Notes: generated by a model not told the origin, from the letters alone. Positions 30,900 through 43,972 are shown, counted from the stretch's first letter. The stretch is 64,000 nucleotides of DNA from Paulinella micropora (GCA_019918135.1 WBZZ01002926.1:67501-131500), one strand, 5' to 3'. Numbers and translations are program-made.

Positions 30900-33800
30900 G
30901 TAATGATTGCGAAGCTTGTTCTGTTGGTTGTGCATGTTACCACAGGGGTTCTGAGAGCAATTTTACCAAAATGGTGGGAAGAGCCGGGCAGATGGGCCTA
31001 TACAACGCGAAGGAAACTCGCACTGAAGCCCTAGCACGAGCAAAAACATCTGATAGCGCCAGCATTTTCAGTTCTGAGGCCGAAGTTACTGCAACTGGCG
31101 AAGTTGCAAAACGTACTAAGGAGGGGAAGAAAAAACGCAAAAAGACTGGCGAAGGGGACAGCGAACAAGAGGATGATTCAGAGTACCAGCCTGGCGACGA
31201 TGAAGAAACCCCTGGAGCATCGGGAAAGAAAAAGAAGAAGAGCAAGCAGGACAAGCCACCGGTGCCTTCTCGACGCAAGTCAAAGAAGCAGAAGACGAAG
31301 CAGAATGGCGACGTGAGTGTGAAATTAATGAAAAAACCCCAGTCACAAAAAAGGCTGAAAAAAAGAAAAAAAAACAAAGCAAAAGGAAAAGGCAAAGTAA
31401 AGCCGGCTGACACTGAACGTGCAGAAGAGGAGGTTGAAGAGGATGAAGAACAACAGGCAGAAGGTGCTGACGAGGAACAACCAGAGGAGAAAGAAGCAGA
31501 AGGTGCTCAAGAGGATGAACCAGCAGCAGAAGAAGAAGATGAGGAAAACAAAGAAGAAGAGGAATTGCCTAAGAAAAAAAAGAAGAAAACAATAAAACCA
31601 GCACCTAGTGGAAAAGAAGGGAAGGAAACGAAAATCCTAAAGAAACTCCTAGTGGAAAAGAAACCCAAGAAGTCCCAGACGCAGACTGCTCGGGAAGCAG
31701 TATCGGATGCGGCGCTGTCTCGACAGCAGGAACAGGAGGAATTTCTTCTTCAGGGTCAAGATTTAGTTCTTGGTGCGAACAGGGACCAAAAGAGGTTCAT
31801 GCTCACTGAGGACGAGAGGTTTCTGCTGACCTTGAAACAGCATCACATTGTTCGCAAGTTCGATCTTCCTGTCGAAAGAATGTTCAGGGCTCCAGAATTT
31901 CTTCAGCAGCGCCTAAAAGACGAGGATTATGTGGACCAGATCGTGGAATTGCTCAGCCACAATCGCTTCAGTCATGTGCCTGACATCTACGTCGTGGCAG
32001 TGAAACTGACACAACAAGGCAAACTTAAGGCGGAAGATTCCTATCCTCTCGATGATGAATTTTTCAGTCACCAGAAGAACTGGACCCAGTTTGCCAGCAA
32101 GGAGCAGTTTTCGGCTGAGGCAAAGGGCCTATGTGAAGATGGAGAAGTGAGAGAAGACGACCCTCTGGAATGGCCGAATCCTGAAATTTTAGCTAAGTAT
32201 CCGAATACAAAGCATGAGGACATCTACTACTTGGTGATTGGAGGCAACCACGGTGTTGCGGCTATCAAGAAGCACTTGGTCGCGAATCCAGATGGAAAGC
32301 ACGCCAACTTGTTGTTTCGCACATCCAAAGTCTACGTCAACGTCGATCAACACCAGATCCGCATGATGGGTCTTCATAGCAATCTGGCCGCTGCAACGCA
32401 CAAAAAACCGCAGTACTGGGAACAGGTACTTTCAACAGACCATTGGTTTTCATCATTACCTAGTTTTTTTTCAAAATATTCTGTTGACTTTTTCCTTTTT
32501 TTTTCAAAGATTGAACAGGAATGATTTCAAAAAATACTTGGTATTGATTAGAAAGTGATGTCTGTTTGCTTGTGATTTGTAGATCAACCAAATTCGCACA
32601 AATCTGATGCAGTATATCCCATACAAGAACAAGGGCAAGAAGTTGGATGAGACACTGAAGCAAATGTGCGGCGCTCGAAAGGGCGACGGCCAAGTGGGGA
32701 AACTGACTCAAGCAGCCAAATGGCAAATTCTAACCGCAGCCGACTTGGTTCCTGGCCAACACAGGAAGACATCGCCAACAATGTCGAGTTAGCTGTACGA
32801 AGTCGAGATGGCAAGGACAAGGGGACCAAGTACACTGCCATTCGCATCGCGAACAAATTTAAGAACAGCTACAACACCTTTCGCGTTGCGTGTATGCCGA
32901 CCGCTCTTTGGAATGCAGTGGTCTTATTGGAGTCGAACGAAAAAAATAAACGGCTTGATATGCAACGCAAAGGAAACAAGCAGGCAGACTTGACCAAGTA
33001 TGACAACCCCGTCAACAAGCAATTTCTCAATGCACTTCGGACTGCGGTTTCTTTACCACTGGCGTTTGAGTGCATCGCCAGCATCCAAAAAGGAGAGCTC
33101 GCAATCAAGGACGCAAAGCAGTGGTTGCAAACCAACAAGTCTACGACCACTTTGCTAGTTGTCATCGGAGCTCATTTCGGGAAGAAGACTGATTTCAGGC
33201 TGGCGAAAATAAAATCTTTGCTCGGACCTGCAATCACATCGGACATGCTGGAGAGCATTGCGAGGTCTGCTGCGTTTGGAAAAAAGAATTTGAAGTTTGC
33301 AAAAGCGGCCAAGAGCAGAAAGGTGGGATCTGACGACGACGAAGAGGACGACGACGACCAGGAAGGAAACCAAGACATTAAGAAAGCACAGCTACTGTGG
33401 GACCAGTTGGATGAGCTCGACAAGCAAAAACTGGAACACGCGTACACTAGCTTCCAAGCCAGGAAAGATGCTGCTGCGAAGGCTGCTCTGGGTGGTGTGT
33501 CCCTTGCCTCTTCGTCCTCTTCGTCCTCTTCTTCTTCGTCCTCTTCGTCCTTTTCGGCCTCTTCGTCAGATTTGAAGTGCGACTTGAACACAATGAGGTT
33601 TCCTTTTGATATCAAATATCCTGACGACGAGGACGACGAGGAAGCAAGCTACGTGACAGAAACTGTTTCTGTTCTTTCGATTCACCATCCGGACATCTAT
33701 ATTCTTTCATCTACCAAATCCTTGAAGAACACTTTGTTCCACTTCACTTCGAAGTACTTGGGTATTGGAGGCCCCCAGATTAAATCATTTCTTGAGTATG

Positions 33801-36230
33801 TGAAAGAGGACTCGGAATCGAGAACTTTCAAATTACGATTCAAGTACGCCAATCTAAACGCACCGTGGGGCTGGAAACTGGCTACCTGGGACCATCGTGG
33901 TTGGGACAACATGGACTATCTCTGCGCTCTGCGGCAACTTGTTGGTACGTAAATTTCGTGGTGTTATACCGTTTTTTTCAACAAGATTGTTTTGAAAAAA
34001 TACTCGGTAATGATTGTTTTGGATGTTCTGTAGATCTTGCACTACCTGACATGAACGAATATCATGGCAAAGAAGAAAACAACTCGTTCTTTGTCGGAGT
34101 TCATGTTCCCCTGTGCGACATGGGAACCGTTTTGGATGCTGCCGATCGTGCGGGCTTCTACAACTCCTTGCTCATCACTGTCGTGGATACTCGCTGGAAG
34201 CCAACCTTGAGGGTGTCCCACGACATTTCTCGGGTACCAAACAGAGATAGTTTCTAATCATTAACAAGCATTTTTTCTAAATTGTTTTGTTGTGTATCAG
34301 GCTCTTGCCGTTGTGTTGTTGGCGTACGACAGCACCTTGAACAATTTTGTGGATATGGGCCAGGCCAAGGTCAAGCCTTTTATGCCCGAGGCCCTGAACG
34401 AGCTAGCAAGGAGTTCAGAACTACACTCGGAAAGATCATTCCCAGAGAATTTCAGGAATCGGGAACGTATTCCATGTCAAGCACGAGACCAAGAAGTATC
34501 AGTACGCTAAAGTGACGGGAATCGGGTCCACAGTTTACAAACTGTCAACCCGGCGTCCGAGCACATCCAGTTGGACAGAGGTTATTCTATACTTTGTTGA
34601 CTGATGTATTTGACTCATTTCAAATGTTTTGATATGTAGCTCTCATCCGGATGTTCGGGGGTGACAGAACCACGTATGCGGTGGTTGATGCGTGCTGTGG
34701 GTCCTGGACCGCAAGCCTGGCTGCTGTCTCGTTGGGATACTGCGCGCTTGCTTTCGATAACGATGTCAAGCAGAGGGCTGGGTTCAATGTTCGTCTCATG
34801 GAACAGACGAAAAAAATGGCTCACACCATTAGCAAAGCTGAGCAATTCAAAGACAAGGATGGGGACATCCAACCAGTTCCCATCGGACGTATACCTTTCC
34901 ACTTGGGCTCGATCAAGGAAATTTTGGCAACTGTGAAGCCGTTCTCATGGCCCGTCCAGGTACTTTGTCAACTCACGAAATTTCGATTTTGATTTTTTTT
35001 TTTTTTTTTTGTCTTTTTTTTAGCAGGCCATGACCACGACTGTGGGCGAAAAAGTTGAATTTCTCAAAACGTACTACGCTGACGATCTCGTCGAGATTAA
35101 GGAGCTGCAAAACCAAGTGGTGCTTCAGCGCAAGGCGCTGCAGAAAGAGGAAGATGTGTTGGCTGCTAAGACTGGAAAAGGGTTGAGTCCTTCCAAGAAG
35201 AAGAAGTAAGTCATAATTTGATGGTTTTGATGTACTATGATGTGCAATGCTTTTGAAATTCCGTAGGAAGCACTTTCCAAACCCGGACAATGTTTGGGAG
35301 TAGATTTTGAGGAATTGGTAAAGGATATCAAAGACAAAAAGGAGAGTTCAAAGCCTGTTGTTGCTTCACCAGCTCCTCTCAAGGACTCGAGCGATTCATC
35401 GTCGTCTTCGTCTTGAAGTTCTGAATCGTCCTCAGACTCGGATGATTCTGACAGTGAATCTCCAGGGAAGAAAGATTCTGAAAAAAAAGAGCAGACAAGG
35501 AAACAGAAGGGCAAAGAGGAACGTGAATCGATGCTCAACCAAAAAAAAAAAGGAGAAGGCTCGGAAAAAAGCGAAAAAGAAGAAGTCGGATGAGGCAGTG
35601 TCAGAACAAAGTCACAAGGGTCCTCCACCACCACCACCTGGTACAGGTGAAGAGTCATCTGGAGCAGGTCCAGGCTCGATGCCTGACAAGCAGGAGACAT
35701 CGTCGTCGTCGTCGTCGTCGTCCTCGTCGTCCTCGTCGTCCTCGTCTTCCTCGTCCTCTTCGTCGTCCTCCTCTTCCTCTTCATCGTCATCATCCTCTTC
35801 GGCGTCGCTTTCGTCGTCGTCCTCTTCGTCGTCGTCCTCGTCGTCCTCGTCGTCCTCGTCCTCCGAGTCGTCGTTCTGGGTGTCTCTGGGTGTCATTGAT
35901 GCCGCATCTTTTCTCAAGGAGACAGAAGCAGAGCAGGAAGCCGCGGATCTGGATGATGTTGTCCAGATGGAGAACTTGATGGCGGTCAGACGAAATGTGA
36001 CACGATCTCAAGGTAGAGCAGAATATAGCCTAGCATTTAGTACATGTTTTGGAAGGAGGTGGTTTTTTGTGGAGAATCTATTTCAAAATCCTGTTTTGCG
36101 AGCACCAAAAGTACCTCTGGATCCAATCACGCTTGCTGCTCTAGAATCAAAGGTTCAAGCCACGATGGATGATGACACGGAAATTAACACGGGGTCCCGT
36201 CCGCCAAATCGTCAAGGTAATAATAAGTAG
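29701..36230 (+). CDS. Large multi-exon gene: ParB/Srx-like motif plus methyltransferase-like motif
   Basis: The likely start is MPRQKKNNEGYKTGPGG at 29,701. GT-AG introns are visible at 29,812-29,904, near 32,426-32,581, 33,947-34,033, 34,231-34,299 and 34,960-35,024, among others. Features in order: a Lys/Glu-rich region (31,110-31,700); a ParB/sulfiredoxin-like patch, VPDIYVVAVKL and IYYLVIGGNHGVAAIKK (about 31,976-32,275); a helical region (FKNSYNTFRVACMPTALW); an acidic stretch and Ser tract; NLNAPWGW (possible DPPY-like motif); and VVDACCGSWTASLAAVSLGY (34,680-34,740), close to motif I of beta-class DNA methyltransferases. A Ser-rich tail follows. Near 30,690, 32,740 and 35,415 the reading changes frame or meets a stop, so it may be a pseudogene or have unseen introns. 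A chromatin or DNA-modifying protein, or a transposon-borne gene, are both possible. Confidence 0.5.
30854..30896 (+). repeat. Poly-A run in an intron
   Basis: About 43 consecutive A residues inside a putative intron. A retroposed insertion tail or an assembly-length artefact could both explain it. Confidence 0.9.
35697..35874 (+). repeat. TCN polyserine tract
   Basis: About 59 almost uninterrupted serine codons (TCG, TCC, TCT). The minus strand reads as a long Asp/Glu run, which is a shadow. Confidence 0.9.
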
Positions 36231-37840
36231 GGTCCGGTTTGATCGGTTGTACTGAACTATTCTGTGTTGCAGAAGCTCCTCAAAAAAAACAAGGTAAAGG
36301 AATCAAGAGACTATGGATAAGTGGATGAGAAAGTGTCCAAGTTATTTTAGCTCTGCTCACGAAGATGTTCTGTCCTCTTCCGATATTTTGAAGGACAACG
36401 TAGATAAGCGTCGAGTTACACGTTCTGGTCAATCATCTCCCGACAAGCGGCCAGCCAGCTTGGCTGCCAAAGAATTGCTTGACAATCTGTAAGCGCGCAC
36501 ACTGCCTTCATTTTTGATTCGAGCCACTTCGGTTCATACCTGCTGACATTTCGCAGATGTTTAAAGCTTGTTCTATTCGAAGTTTTTAATTATTAAAATT
36601 TGGGACAAATTTCTGCGAAATTGCTGATACAGACTTTTTAATAATCTAATATAGATTGTTGCCGGTTTTGAACAAGGAGTGTGCAAATGGTACGGCTGTC
36701 ATAGTTGACTAAGCTGTAATGTCAGAATGTTTCAAACTGAGGTGTCTTTCTATTGTTACTAAGTCAACGTAAATTAAAACGTATTGTTTGGTAATAATTG
36801 GCCCTCTTTTTTTCTGTTTTTTTCTTTTTTTTTTCTAGTGTGTCATGATTGCTGGACAATTTAAGTTATCTTATCTGTTTTTTGTTTGATATTGAGAAGT
36901 CTTCTCTGTATGAATTGTGATAAGGTTCTTTTTTCTTATTTTCTGTATGCATGGTTTTTGGTGTGCTGTGTTAGACTTTTTTTCCTCGAAACCGCACTGC
37001 TCTTTTCAAAAGTATTTTTGTTTTTAAGATTTTTTCCAATTTTTTATTGGATAACAGGTATTATTATTTGTAACATTTTGGTAACGAGAGGATGCACTGT
37101 TTAACATTGATAAGCAACTTTTGGCAAAATCCCACCCAAACAAGTCTTGAGATCGAGTAGAAGTGTCTTGAAAGCTTTGCAAACTCTCGTTGTGTAGGAT
37201 TAGCTTCCGATTTCAGAAGGTAGGCGTCCCAGACAGCAATTGTGAATATGTGAGTATGTCCATGTCATGGACATGAGTTACGATAGGAGTAACTTCGAAG
37301 CAAGAAACTTGCAACAGAAAATTATTTGGAACATCTGCCCTTAGAATATGTGCTGATCTGCACCCAGCTTTGTATGCGCAACTGAGACAGGTTTGACATC
37401 ATTACCAGGTATTTTTTTGGTTTTGGGTCTGTTCAGTGAGGTAAGGCAAAGGACAGAAGATCGGTTGTTATGTTGAATTTGTGTGTATCATCCTCGTCAA
37501 CAAGTTAGTACTACCGCCTGTTGGATATAGATGCAGCTTCGAACAGGATTTCTACCTTGGTTAATTTGTGCGCAACCGGAAGTAACTGCACACACCTGCA
37601 TGTGCAGTGGTTAATAATCTACTTCAGGTAGGGTCTGTCTTGACAGAATATTCACCACCATCGCTTTGCATTACCTTATACAAATTTACCAACCCTCCCC
37701 TTACCTATGGGTAGCGATTCCAGGAATCAAAATAGCGATTCTTATCAGTTTGTTGTGATGATGTATCGCGTCACACAACCTGAAAAAATCTGAGTAGACC
37801 CTACTCTGACTTTATTTCTGTGATGACTGCTACAATTTCG
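36231..37840. other. Spacer with 3' leftovers of the upstream gene
   Basis: Short coding-like pieces continue to about 36,495 (KCPSYFSSAHEDVLSSS, then DKRPASLAAKELLDN), consistent with last exons of the gene upstream. From 36,500 to 37,840 I see no gene, only T-rich DNA. Confidence 0.4.
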
Positions 37841-37854
37841 TTGCTGCTTTTGAT

Positions 37855-38553
37855 GTGATTATGAAATCTCAGGAAGCCAAAGAGGAAACCAGGCTCCAAC
37901 AAGAAAGAGCTTTGGAAATCATGCAACAAGAAGCTTTGAAAAATCAACTGGTCGCGAAAGGCTTCGAATTGCTCGACATGGAAGAGCGCTCTTTGGAGAT
38001 AAAAAGCGAAAATTTGGTTGGCGTGAAGGAAATTTTTTTTCCCCGCATGCAGCGCGCGCCAAATCAGTGGCAAATTCGCCCCTTTTTCGCTGCTCACGCC
38101 ATGTCATTGTCTACCAAGTTGGCTGAGAATCGTTTCCCAGACTTGCCTGAACCATACCTTGTTCCAGTCAAGCTCACCGAACAAGACAAGAAAAATGTGA
38201 GGCTTTTGACAGAGAATTACATCCACCCTTTCTGGAATGACACCAGGAACTGTGACCAATTCACCAGCAAGGAGCAGTTCGAAGCTGAGGCTCCCGGACT
38301 TTATGGTGAGTGCAAGGTGAATCCAAACACCGAAATGGAATGGCCACCTACTGGATTCAACCAGCAATTTCCCAGCAACAAGCACCAGGACATCTACTAC
38401 CTTGTTATCGGTGGGAACCATGGTGTTGCCGCAGTCAAGATGTATCTGGAGAACTATGGAAAAGGTGTATGGCATCCAAACTTACTGTTTCGCGCCAGCA
38501 AGCTTTATATCAACTTAGCGTCGGATGAGAGGGCGAGGGCCGTGGGAAAATGA
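37855..38553 (+). CDS. Partial relative of the ParB/Srx-like gene, 232 aa
   Basis: It opens with a coiled, Gln/Glu-rich stretch (EETRLQQERALEIMQQEAL), then reads PYLVPVKLTEQDKKN, DQFTSKEQFEAEAPGLYG and DIYYLVIGGNHGVAAVKMYL. These align by eye with the exon at 31,960-32,360 (VVAVKLTQQGK, TQFASKEQFSAEAKGL, IYYLVIGGNHGVAAIKKHL). It stops before any methyltransferase-like part, so it is either a short paralogue or a fragment. It is bounded on the left (37,793) and right (38,649) by agtagaccctactc(t/c)gacttt-type sequence, so it may have been carried by a repeat. Confidence 0.55.
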   Translation: MIMKSQEAKEETRLQQERALEIMQQEALKNQLVAKGFELLDMEERSLEIKSENLVGVKEIFFPRMQRAPNQWQIRPFFAAHAMSLSTKLAENRFPDLPEPYLVPVKLTEQDKKNVRLLTENYIHPFWNDTRNCDQFTSKEQFEAEAPGLYGECKVNPNTEMEWPPTGFNQQFPSNKHQDIYYLVIGGNHGVAAVKMYLENYGKGVWHPNLLFRASKLYINLASDERARAVGK

Positions 38554-38685
38554 AATCTGATTCTCAGAAAAACGTCACGAGTCTGGTAAACCGACGTATT
38601 TTCAAAGGTCACACCATTTCATTATTTCAAACACAAAAAGTCGGAGGAGTGTCTACTCCGACTTTTTTTGTTAACACGTAATGTC

Positions 38686-38815
38686 GTAGTAGACCCTACT
38701 CCGACTTTTTTGCTGTGAACAAATTTAGACTTATTGATTTTGTTTGCATCATGATATTGGTCCTTCAAGACCGTATCACAGAAAAAAAGTCAGAGTAGGG
38801 TCTACTCCTACATTA
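38686..38815. mobile_element. MITE-like foldback element
   Basis: The left end gtagtagaccctactccgactttttt and right end aaaaaaagtcagagtagggtctactcctac are inverted repeats of about 27 bp around 75 bp. Further copies of the end occur at 37,793, 38,649 and 38,866. No coding capacity. It fits a non-autonomous DNA transposon cluster. Confidence 0.6.
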
Positions 38816-38904
38816 TTAATATGTTTTTGTGTTCCCGGCCGAGATCAGTTTTTTTTTCCTATTGTAGGAGTAGACCCTATTATTAATACTACTGACTGAA
38901 TCAA

Positions 38905-39065
38905 TACTATTCAATACTATTCAATATTATGCTTCAATATTATTCAATATTATTCAATTAGTGTTATTCAATATTATTCAATGATGATATTATTCAATAT
39001 TATTCAATATTATTCAATATTATTCAATATTATTCAATATTATTCAATATTATTCAATATTATTA
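38905..39065. repeat. 10-bp minisatellite (ttcaatatta)n
   Basis: About fourteen copies of the decamer, with a few degenerate units at the left side. Confidence 0.9.
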
Positions 39066-39734
39066 TATTCAGCATTATTTAACGTTAAAAGGACCCGATG
39101 TTTGAGCGCGTCGTCGTTGTTGCTGGGATTTCACGATAAATGGCTTTTGCTGCGCAAGCTTGCAAAAACTTCATTTCACAGCATACCATACATTCCATGA
39201 GCTCTCGCCCCTCTCTCCTAGGTCTTATGTGTTTCAGCACAAAGACCTAGATTGTGCATGAGATTGTGCATGGAATATGCGTGATTGTGCATGAGATGAG
39301 AAGCGTTAGATGTAAAATTGTGTGAGATGTGTATGGGTGTAAATTATTTCTCATCCGCCACTCACCACTACCACACCCAAGCGAAAAGCATAATGTAAAT
39401 GGGTGGGTGGGTGGAATTCTTGTAATGCCTTAAAAACGAAACTAGAAGCACTTTTGTGCAAAACAAAAAATGCAAATCTGAGAGTGGTAAGGTTGTCTTA
39501 CTAATCTCCAAATTTTCTCGCGGGAACAAACGTTCCCGCTCCATTTATAGCGGGAACAAAAATAATCAAGTCTACTCAAGAGTCTCTCTCACGGCCCACT
39601 CTGCCTGATATGGAGCATTTAGATATTTGTGAAATGACGCTTTTGCTGCGCAAGCTTGCAAAAACTTCATTTCACAGCATACCATACATTGCATGAGCTC
39701 TCTCCCCTCTCTCCTAGGTCCCGAAAAGACCTCT

Positions 39735-40940
39735 GGAGAAAAAAATTGGTAAATGCCACTTTACCCTGGCAAAATGCCGTAAAATTGCCTATAATCCCTC
39801 AAAGGTTGCCTTTTTGACCCAACTAAAAATAAAAGGCGACTGGAAAAAGAAAATGAAGAAAGACTTCATCAGTCTGTTTATTGCCGATTAACGTTGTTTT
39901 GACCTGTGCGCTGGTATTATCCTTGATACACCCTTTCTGTTGATGATATGATCCCAAAATGTTAGTAATCAAGCTTTTCTGCATCTGTAATTCCTCGAAC
40001 GAGAACGGCGACTACCAACGTTCAGAATTCTGACCCATTTACTATCGTTGTTGTGCTTGCATTCTGCGCGTTCACATAGTTTGTGGTTTGTTCTGTATGT
40101 GTATATCTGTTTGTGTATGCTTGCATCCTTGCTATCTTCGAGATTGTTTTTGTTGGTGAGTTTTTATGTTCTACTAGATGTGTCTGATATAAATGTTTTG
40201 TATGACTATTCCCGTAATTAGTGATGTAAGTGGTTATATTGCGTTTGAAATCGATGAGAGTATAGGTGGTATCGTTTTAGTTATGAAGGACGTGTTGTAT
40301 TTGCATGGTAAGTTATCGATTTTAAATTTGGTGTATATAAGTTCTTAAATATTTTGGGTGGTTATTGTGTCGTTTTTGTCTGGCGCTGTTCAGATATGTT
40401 TTTGGCGTGTTAGATCTCTTACTAGACTCTGAGACCGTCGTGTTTAACATGTCAGCATATCCTGGACTCAATTTCTGTATGATTGCTCTGTTCTCTGCAT
40501 GACTTACGTTTGCATGTCTATATCACTATAAAATGTTGGAGGAAATATATTGTTATGTGGCCGATATTAATTGCTATTAAGCGGACTTATTGGTGTAGTA
40601 ATGTCATTACGTGACATGAATTTAACGCCATATATCTTAGTCAAATGTGTCTTTCTCCTGGACTAAAATAACAAATTTGTATCTGAATTTTTTACATTAA
40701 ATTGTATTCCAGTACAGTATGGAAATCGATTTCATAAACGGACTTCCAGCACTTAACTTGTGAACCATAGCAGATACTATCGTCAAACAGTTGTGTAGGC
40801 TGTAAAAGAATGTATTTAATTTGAGAACAAGGAAGTACCTAGGTAATTTTAACTCCTGCCTGCAGAACGCTCGTAATGGCCAGTTTGTTTTCTAAACTGA
40901 CGTCGCGCACGTATTTGAACACACATGTACCTTTGTCCGA
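39735..40940. other. Non-coding 3' region of the retroelement
   Basis: About 1.2 kb of AT-rich DNA between B1 and the recombinase gene. I see no gene in it; it may include untranslated sequence or a later insertion. Confidence 0.4.
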
Positions 40941-40972
40941 CCACAATCCTTGCCTCCTGATTGCGTATATTT

Positions 40973-41866
40973 TCATCCCAACCTTGCCGCTTCGGTGGTT
41001 GAACCAATTCTATTGGAATGTGATGCATATATAACTGGATCTAATCCTATGCGTGCCACTTGCTCTTTCAGAATGCTGGATGGTGTTTTGCTGTTTAAAT
41101 GCTCCAGACTGTTTCGCTCGATTTTGAAGAAAAGAGGCGAACTATCTGTGAATGAACCTCGAAATAATTCTTTCATGGACTGCAAGTATGCCCGAACCCA
41201 TTTGACAGCGCAGAATATTTCTGTGCCTTGTCCGACGTACACCAGCTTCTCACCCTTGTCGTTCTTGAGGTGCCTCAGGCGGAGTACCATGTATTCGCAT
41301 GGGATGTTGTTTATTGCAGTCGTGTGGAACCATATATCCTCCACCTTAAGTGCAGTGACATTGCCCACTCTTGTCATAGAGATCCATTGCAACAAGATCA
41401 TGGTGCTGTTTCTGCTATCTCTCCAATCTTTGAGGGGTAGCTGGAGTATCTTGAGTAGGTCGTCCCTCAACAGTGGATATTTGCCTTCCTTGCCCGGCGG
41501 GGCTTCTGCCACTGCTCTTTCCTTTGCCATTTGCACCAATGGGGTATCGGTGGGGTCACAATAAGGAAGTAGTACATACTGCGCCTTAATAGCGGCGAAG
41601 TGCCCTTTGATTGTACTCTCAGCGTATCCACTTTCACACATGTGTCTCAAGTAGTGAGCGACCGTCTCCGCTGTGGCCGGGAAATAGATTCGGTTGTGTG
41701 CAATGCACCAACTGACAAATTGCTTGCGTGATGCTGCGTATGCATCCATTGTTGACTGTCTTTTCTTGCCTTGGCTGGCCCATATTGCTATGTCAGCGTC
41801 ATTAAGTACGACGTGGCCTATAATAATACAAAAAGATTTAATGAGCAAAATCAAACAGAACTGCAA
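40973..41866 (-). pseudogene. Retrotransposon tyrosine recombinase
   Basis: The N-terminal SAM-like region (STMDAYAASRKQFVSWC, TVAHYLRHMCE) is followed by the catalytic domain. It shows MTRVGNVTALKVEDI (Arg, motif I) and YASHSNRIGSTTEAARLG, the motif-II region of DIRS/Ngaro recombinases. Part of the Ngaro-type element. It is unrelated in detail to the telomere-resolvase-like genes of the 20-kb element. Confidence 0.75.
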
Positions 41867-41883
41867 GCATGTGCCACTGAGGT

Positions 41884-43972
41884 CTATGTATATGGAGCGG
41901 ATGTGTGTGCCATGTTGGTGCTAGCGTGTACGCTGCGGGTGGTAATGAGAATGAATCCTGCGCGTGTTCTATCACTTGTGGCCACCAAGGTCGTCCCCGC
42001 CATTGGGGTATCACAAACGCAATTCGCTTGCGTTCTTTCAGTGCGAGAAGGATTGACTGTCCTATTTGCCCAAAGTTCGGTGCCCACACGTCTTTGGTCG
42101 TCATTTTGCCATCGGTGGGTGATTGTTTTTATAATGTCTGGGTGAACAGTCAAGTTAGTCAAGCCGGCAGTGAGTGCCTTTGAGTTTGCATCTGCCCTTG
42201 TGTTGAGCGATCGCTCCACCCATCCCCAGAGTTTGTTTTTGATGTTGAGCTGGTGCGTGTACACATCGTCAATGTTTTTGCACAGTTGCGTGAGGTGTGC
42301 GCATTTTGTTGAGCCGCCTTTCTGTAAGTCTATCACAGCGTTAGCTGAGTCGAAGACAGTGAGCACTGTGTTGCGGTTGCTCAAGATGTGCTTAAAGTGT
42401 AGCGGAACCACTGTGGCCGCCCAGAGCTCTCTGTGAGTAGAAGAGGTGCCGATACATTCGGTGGGCAATGGTATGGTCACGTCCATGTTTAGTACATGGC
42501 CGCCCACTGCAAATTCCCCCGCGTCGAGCCTCAACTCGATGTCCGTCCGTGCCTGGAAAATAGCTCGTTTGCACTTCAGTGTGTTTCGCAAAGTGTGAAG
42601 CCAGTATTGGAGTTCTTCACTGAGCTCCGACCCTGGTGGGGTGCAAACGGTTTCCCGTTCAATCCTCTTGCATTTTGTGACTGTCGCCAGCGTGACTCGC
42701 GTGAATAGCATTGCGTTCTGCAAAGCTAACTTTAACGCGATGATCGAAGCCGCTGTTGAGTGTAGCTGTTTGACCGATGCCCCATGAGCCGAGTGAACGT
42801 CGCTGAGTAGCTGGAGGGTTGAACGCAGTAGCCTCAACCTTTTTTCCTCCGGTACCCCGATCCAGCCTTCTTTGCTGTTAATGATGTAGCCCAAGTACTG
42901 TACTTCATGTGCTGGCTCCCAACACGTCTTCTCTGAGAGGGGAGGCCCAGGAGGCTGAAGAGTGCTTTCACGAACGCAGGTATGCCATCGTGTGTCCGGG
43001 CAAGTTTGATTCCGAACAAGAAATCGTCGGCGTATTGCATACATAGTATGTTCAGGGCTCGGATCAGTCGCACCACTGCGCGCATTGTCTTTCCAAACCA
43101 AAACGGTGCAGTGCAGAAGCCGTTGAGCAATGTAGTGTTTTGATAAGTCTTGCCGTTGTGTCGGAATGCTGAGTAAGGTCTGCTTTGTCGTGATAGAGGA
43201 ATCGAGTAGAATGCCCGTTTGAGGTCCACCACAAATAGCTTCGTGCCCGCGTCACCATCCAATACCAGTTGTAGGTCCTTTTCTAATGTCTCCATGGTGA
43301 AGGGAGCCTTTGCTTGAAACGAGTTACTAAAGCGCTTGTCGGTGCAGAGCTTCGTTTTCTTAATTCTTGCTGGATCCGCGAGCACTGTAGTGGTTCAATC
43401 ATGATGCATTCCTCTTCACTAACAAAATCATATCTGATTCCTCTTCCTATTTCGCGTTTGATCATATCGTTGATCTGTTCACTAACGAAATCTATATGCT
43501 CGAAATAGGAAGGATGGTTGGTGAAGTCTGTAGCTGGCGGTGTGAGTTCGAATGTCAGCTCAACCCCGTATGCTAGCCACGATAGGACTACGGGGTCTGT
43601 CCCAATCGCTTTCCAATATCTTAACTTTGCTTTGATAGCATGTGCAGGGTCAGTGGAATCAGCCCACGGGTTGCTGCGGTTGAGTGTTTCCCCCATTGTC
43701 ATTAGCCGGTCGTGTGCTTCCTCCAAGGTGCAAGATGCGTAAATTTGAACGTCGATAGTAGGTGATCGAAGAAGTTCCGTCACATATGGAATTTCTACTT
43801 GCGGTATCGTCTGTTGCGATGGGCAGAAGTATGCAAGATGTCCGGTCTTTTTGCACCATACGCACTGCATGGTCCATGCGTATTCTTTGAACACTTTTGA
43901 TTTCGGCGCTGATTTTGGTAAAAAGTCTGAAATCTTGCCGACCAATTTCGGGTGTGAGTATCTGCCAGTCAC
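41884..43972 (-). pseudogene. Reverse transcriptase / RNase H region
   Basis: Starts with a zinc knuckle, CVWCKKTGHLAYFC. The RT fingers and palm follow, with KLFVVDLKRAFYSIPL and the catalytic box MQYADDFLFG. An RNase-H-like domain follows (DIELRLDAGEFAVGGH, TVFDSANAVIDL, NTRADANSKAL). This belongs to the DIRS-order RT/RH type. Broken into several open stretches. Confidence 0.7.

Noticed and set aside
35612-35917. Asp/Glu-rich minus-strand frame
   Set aside because: Shadow of the polyserine tract on the plus strand.
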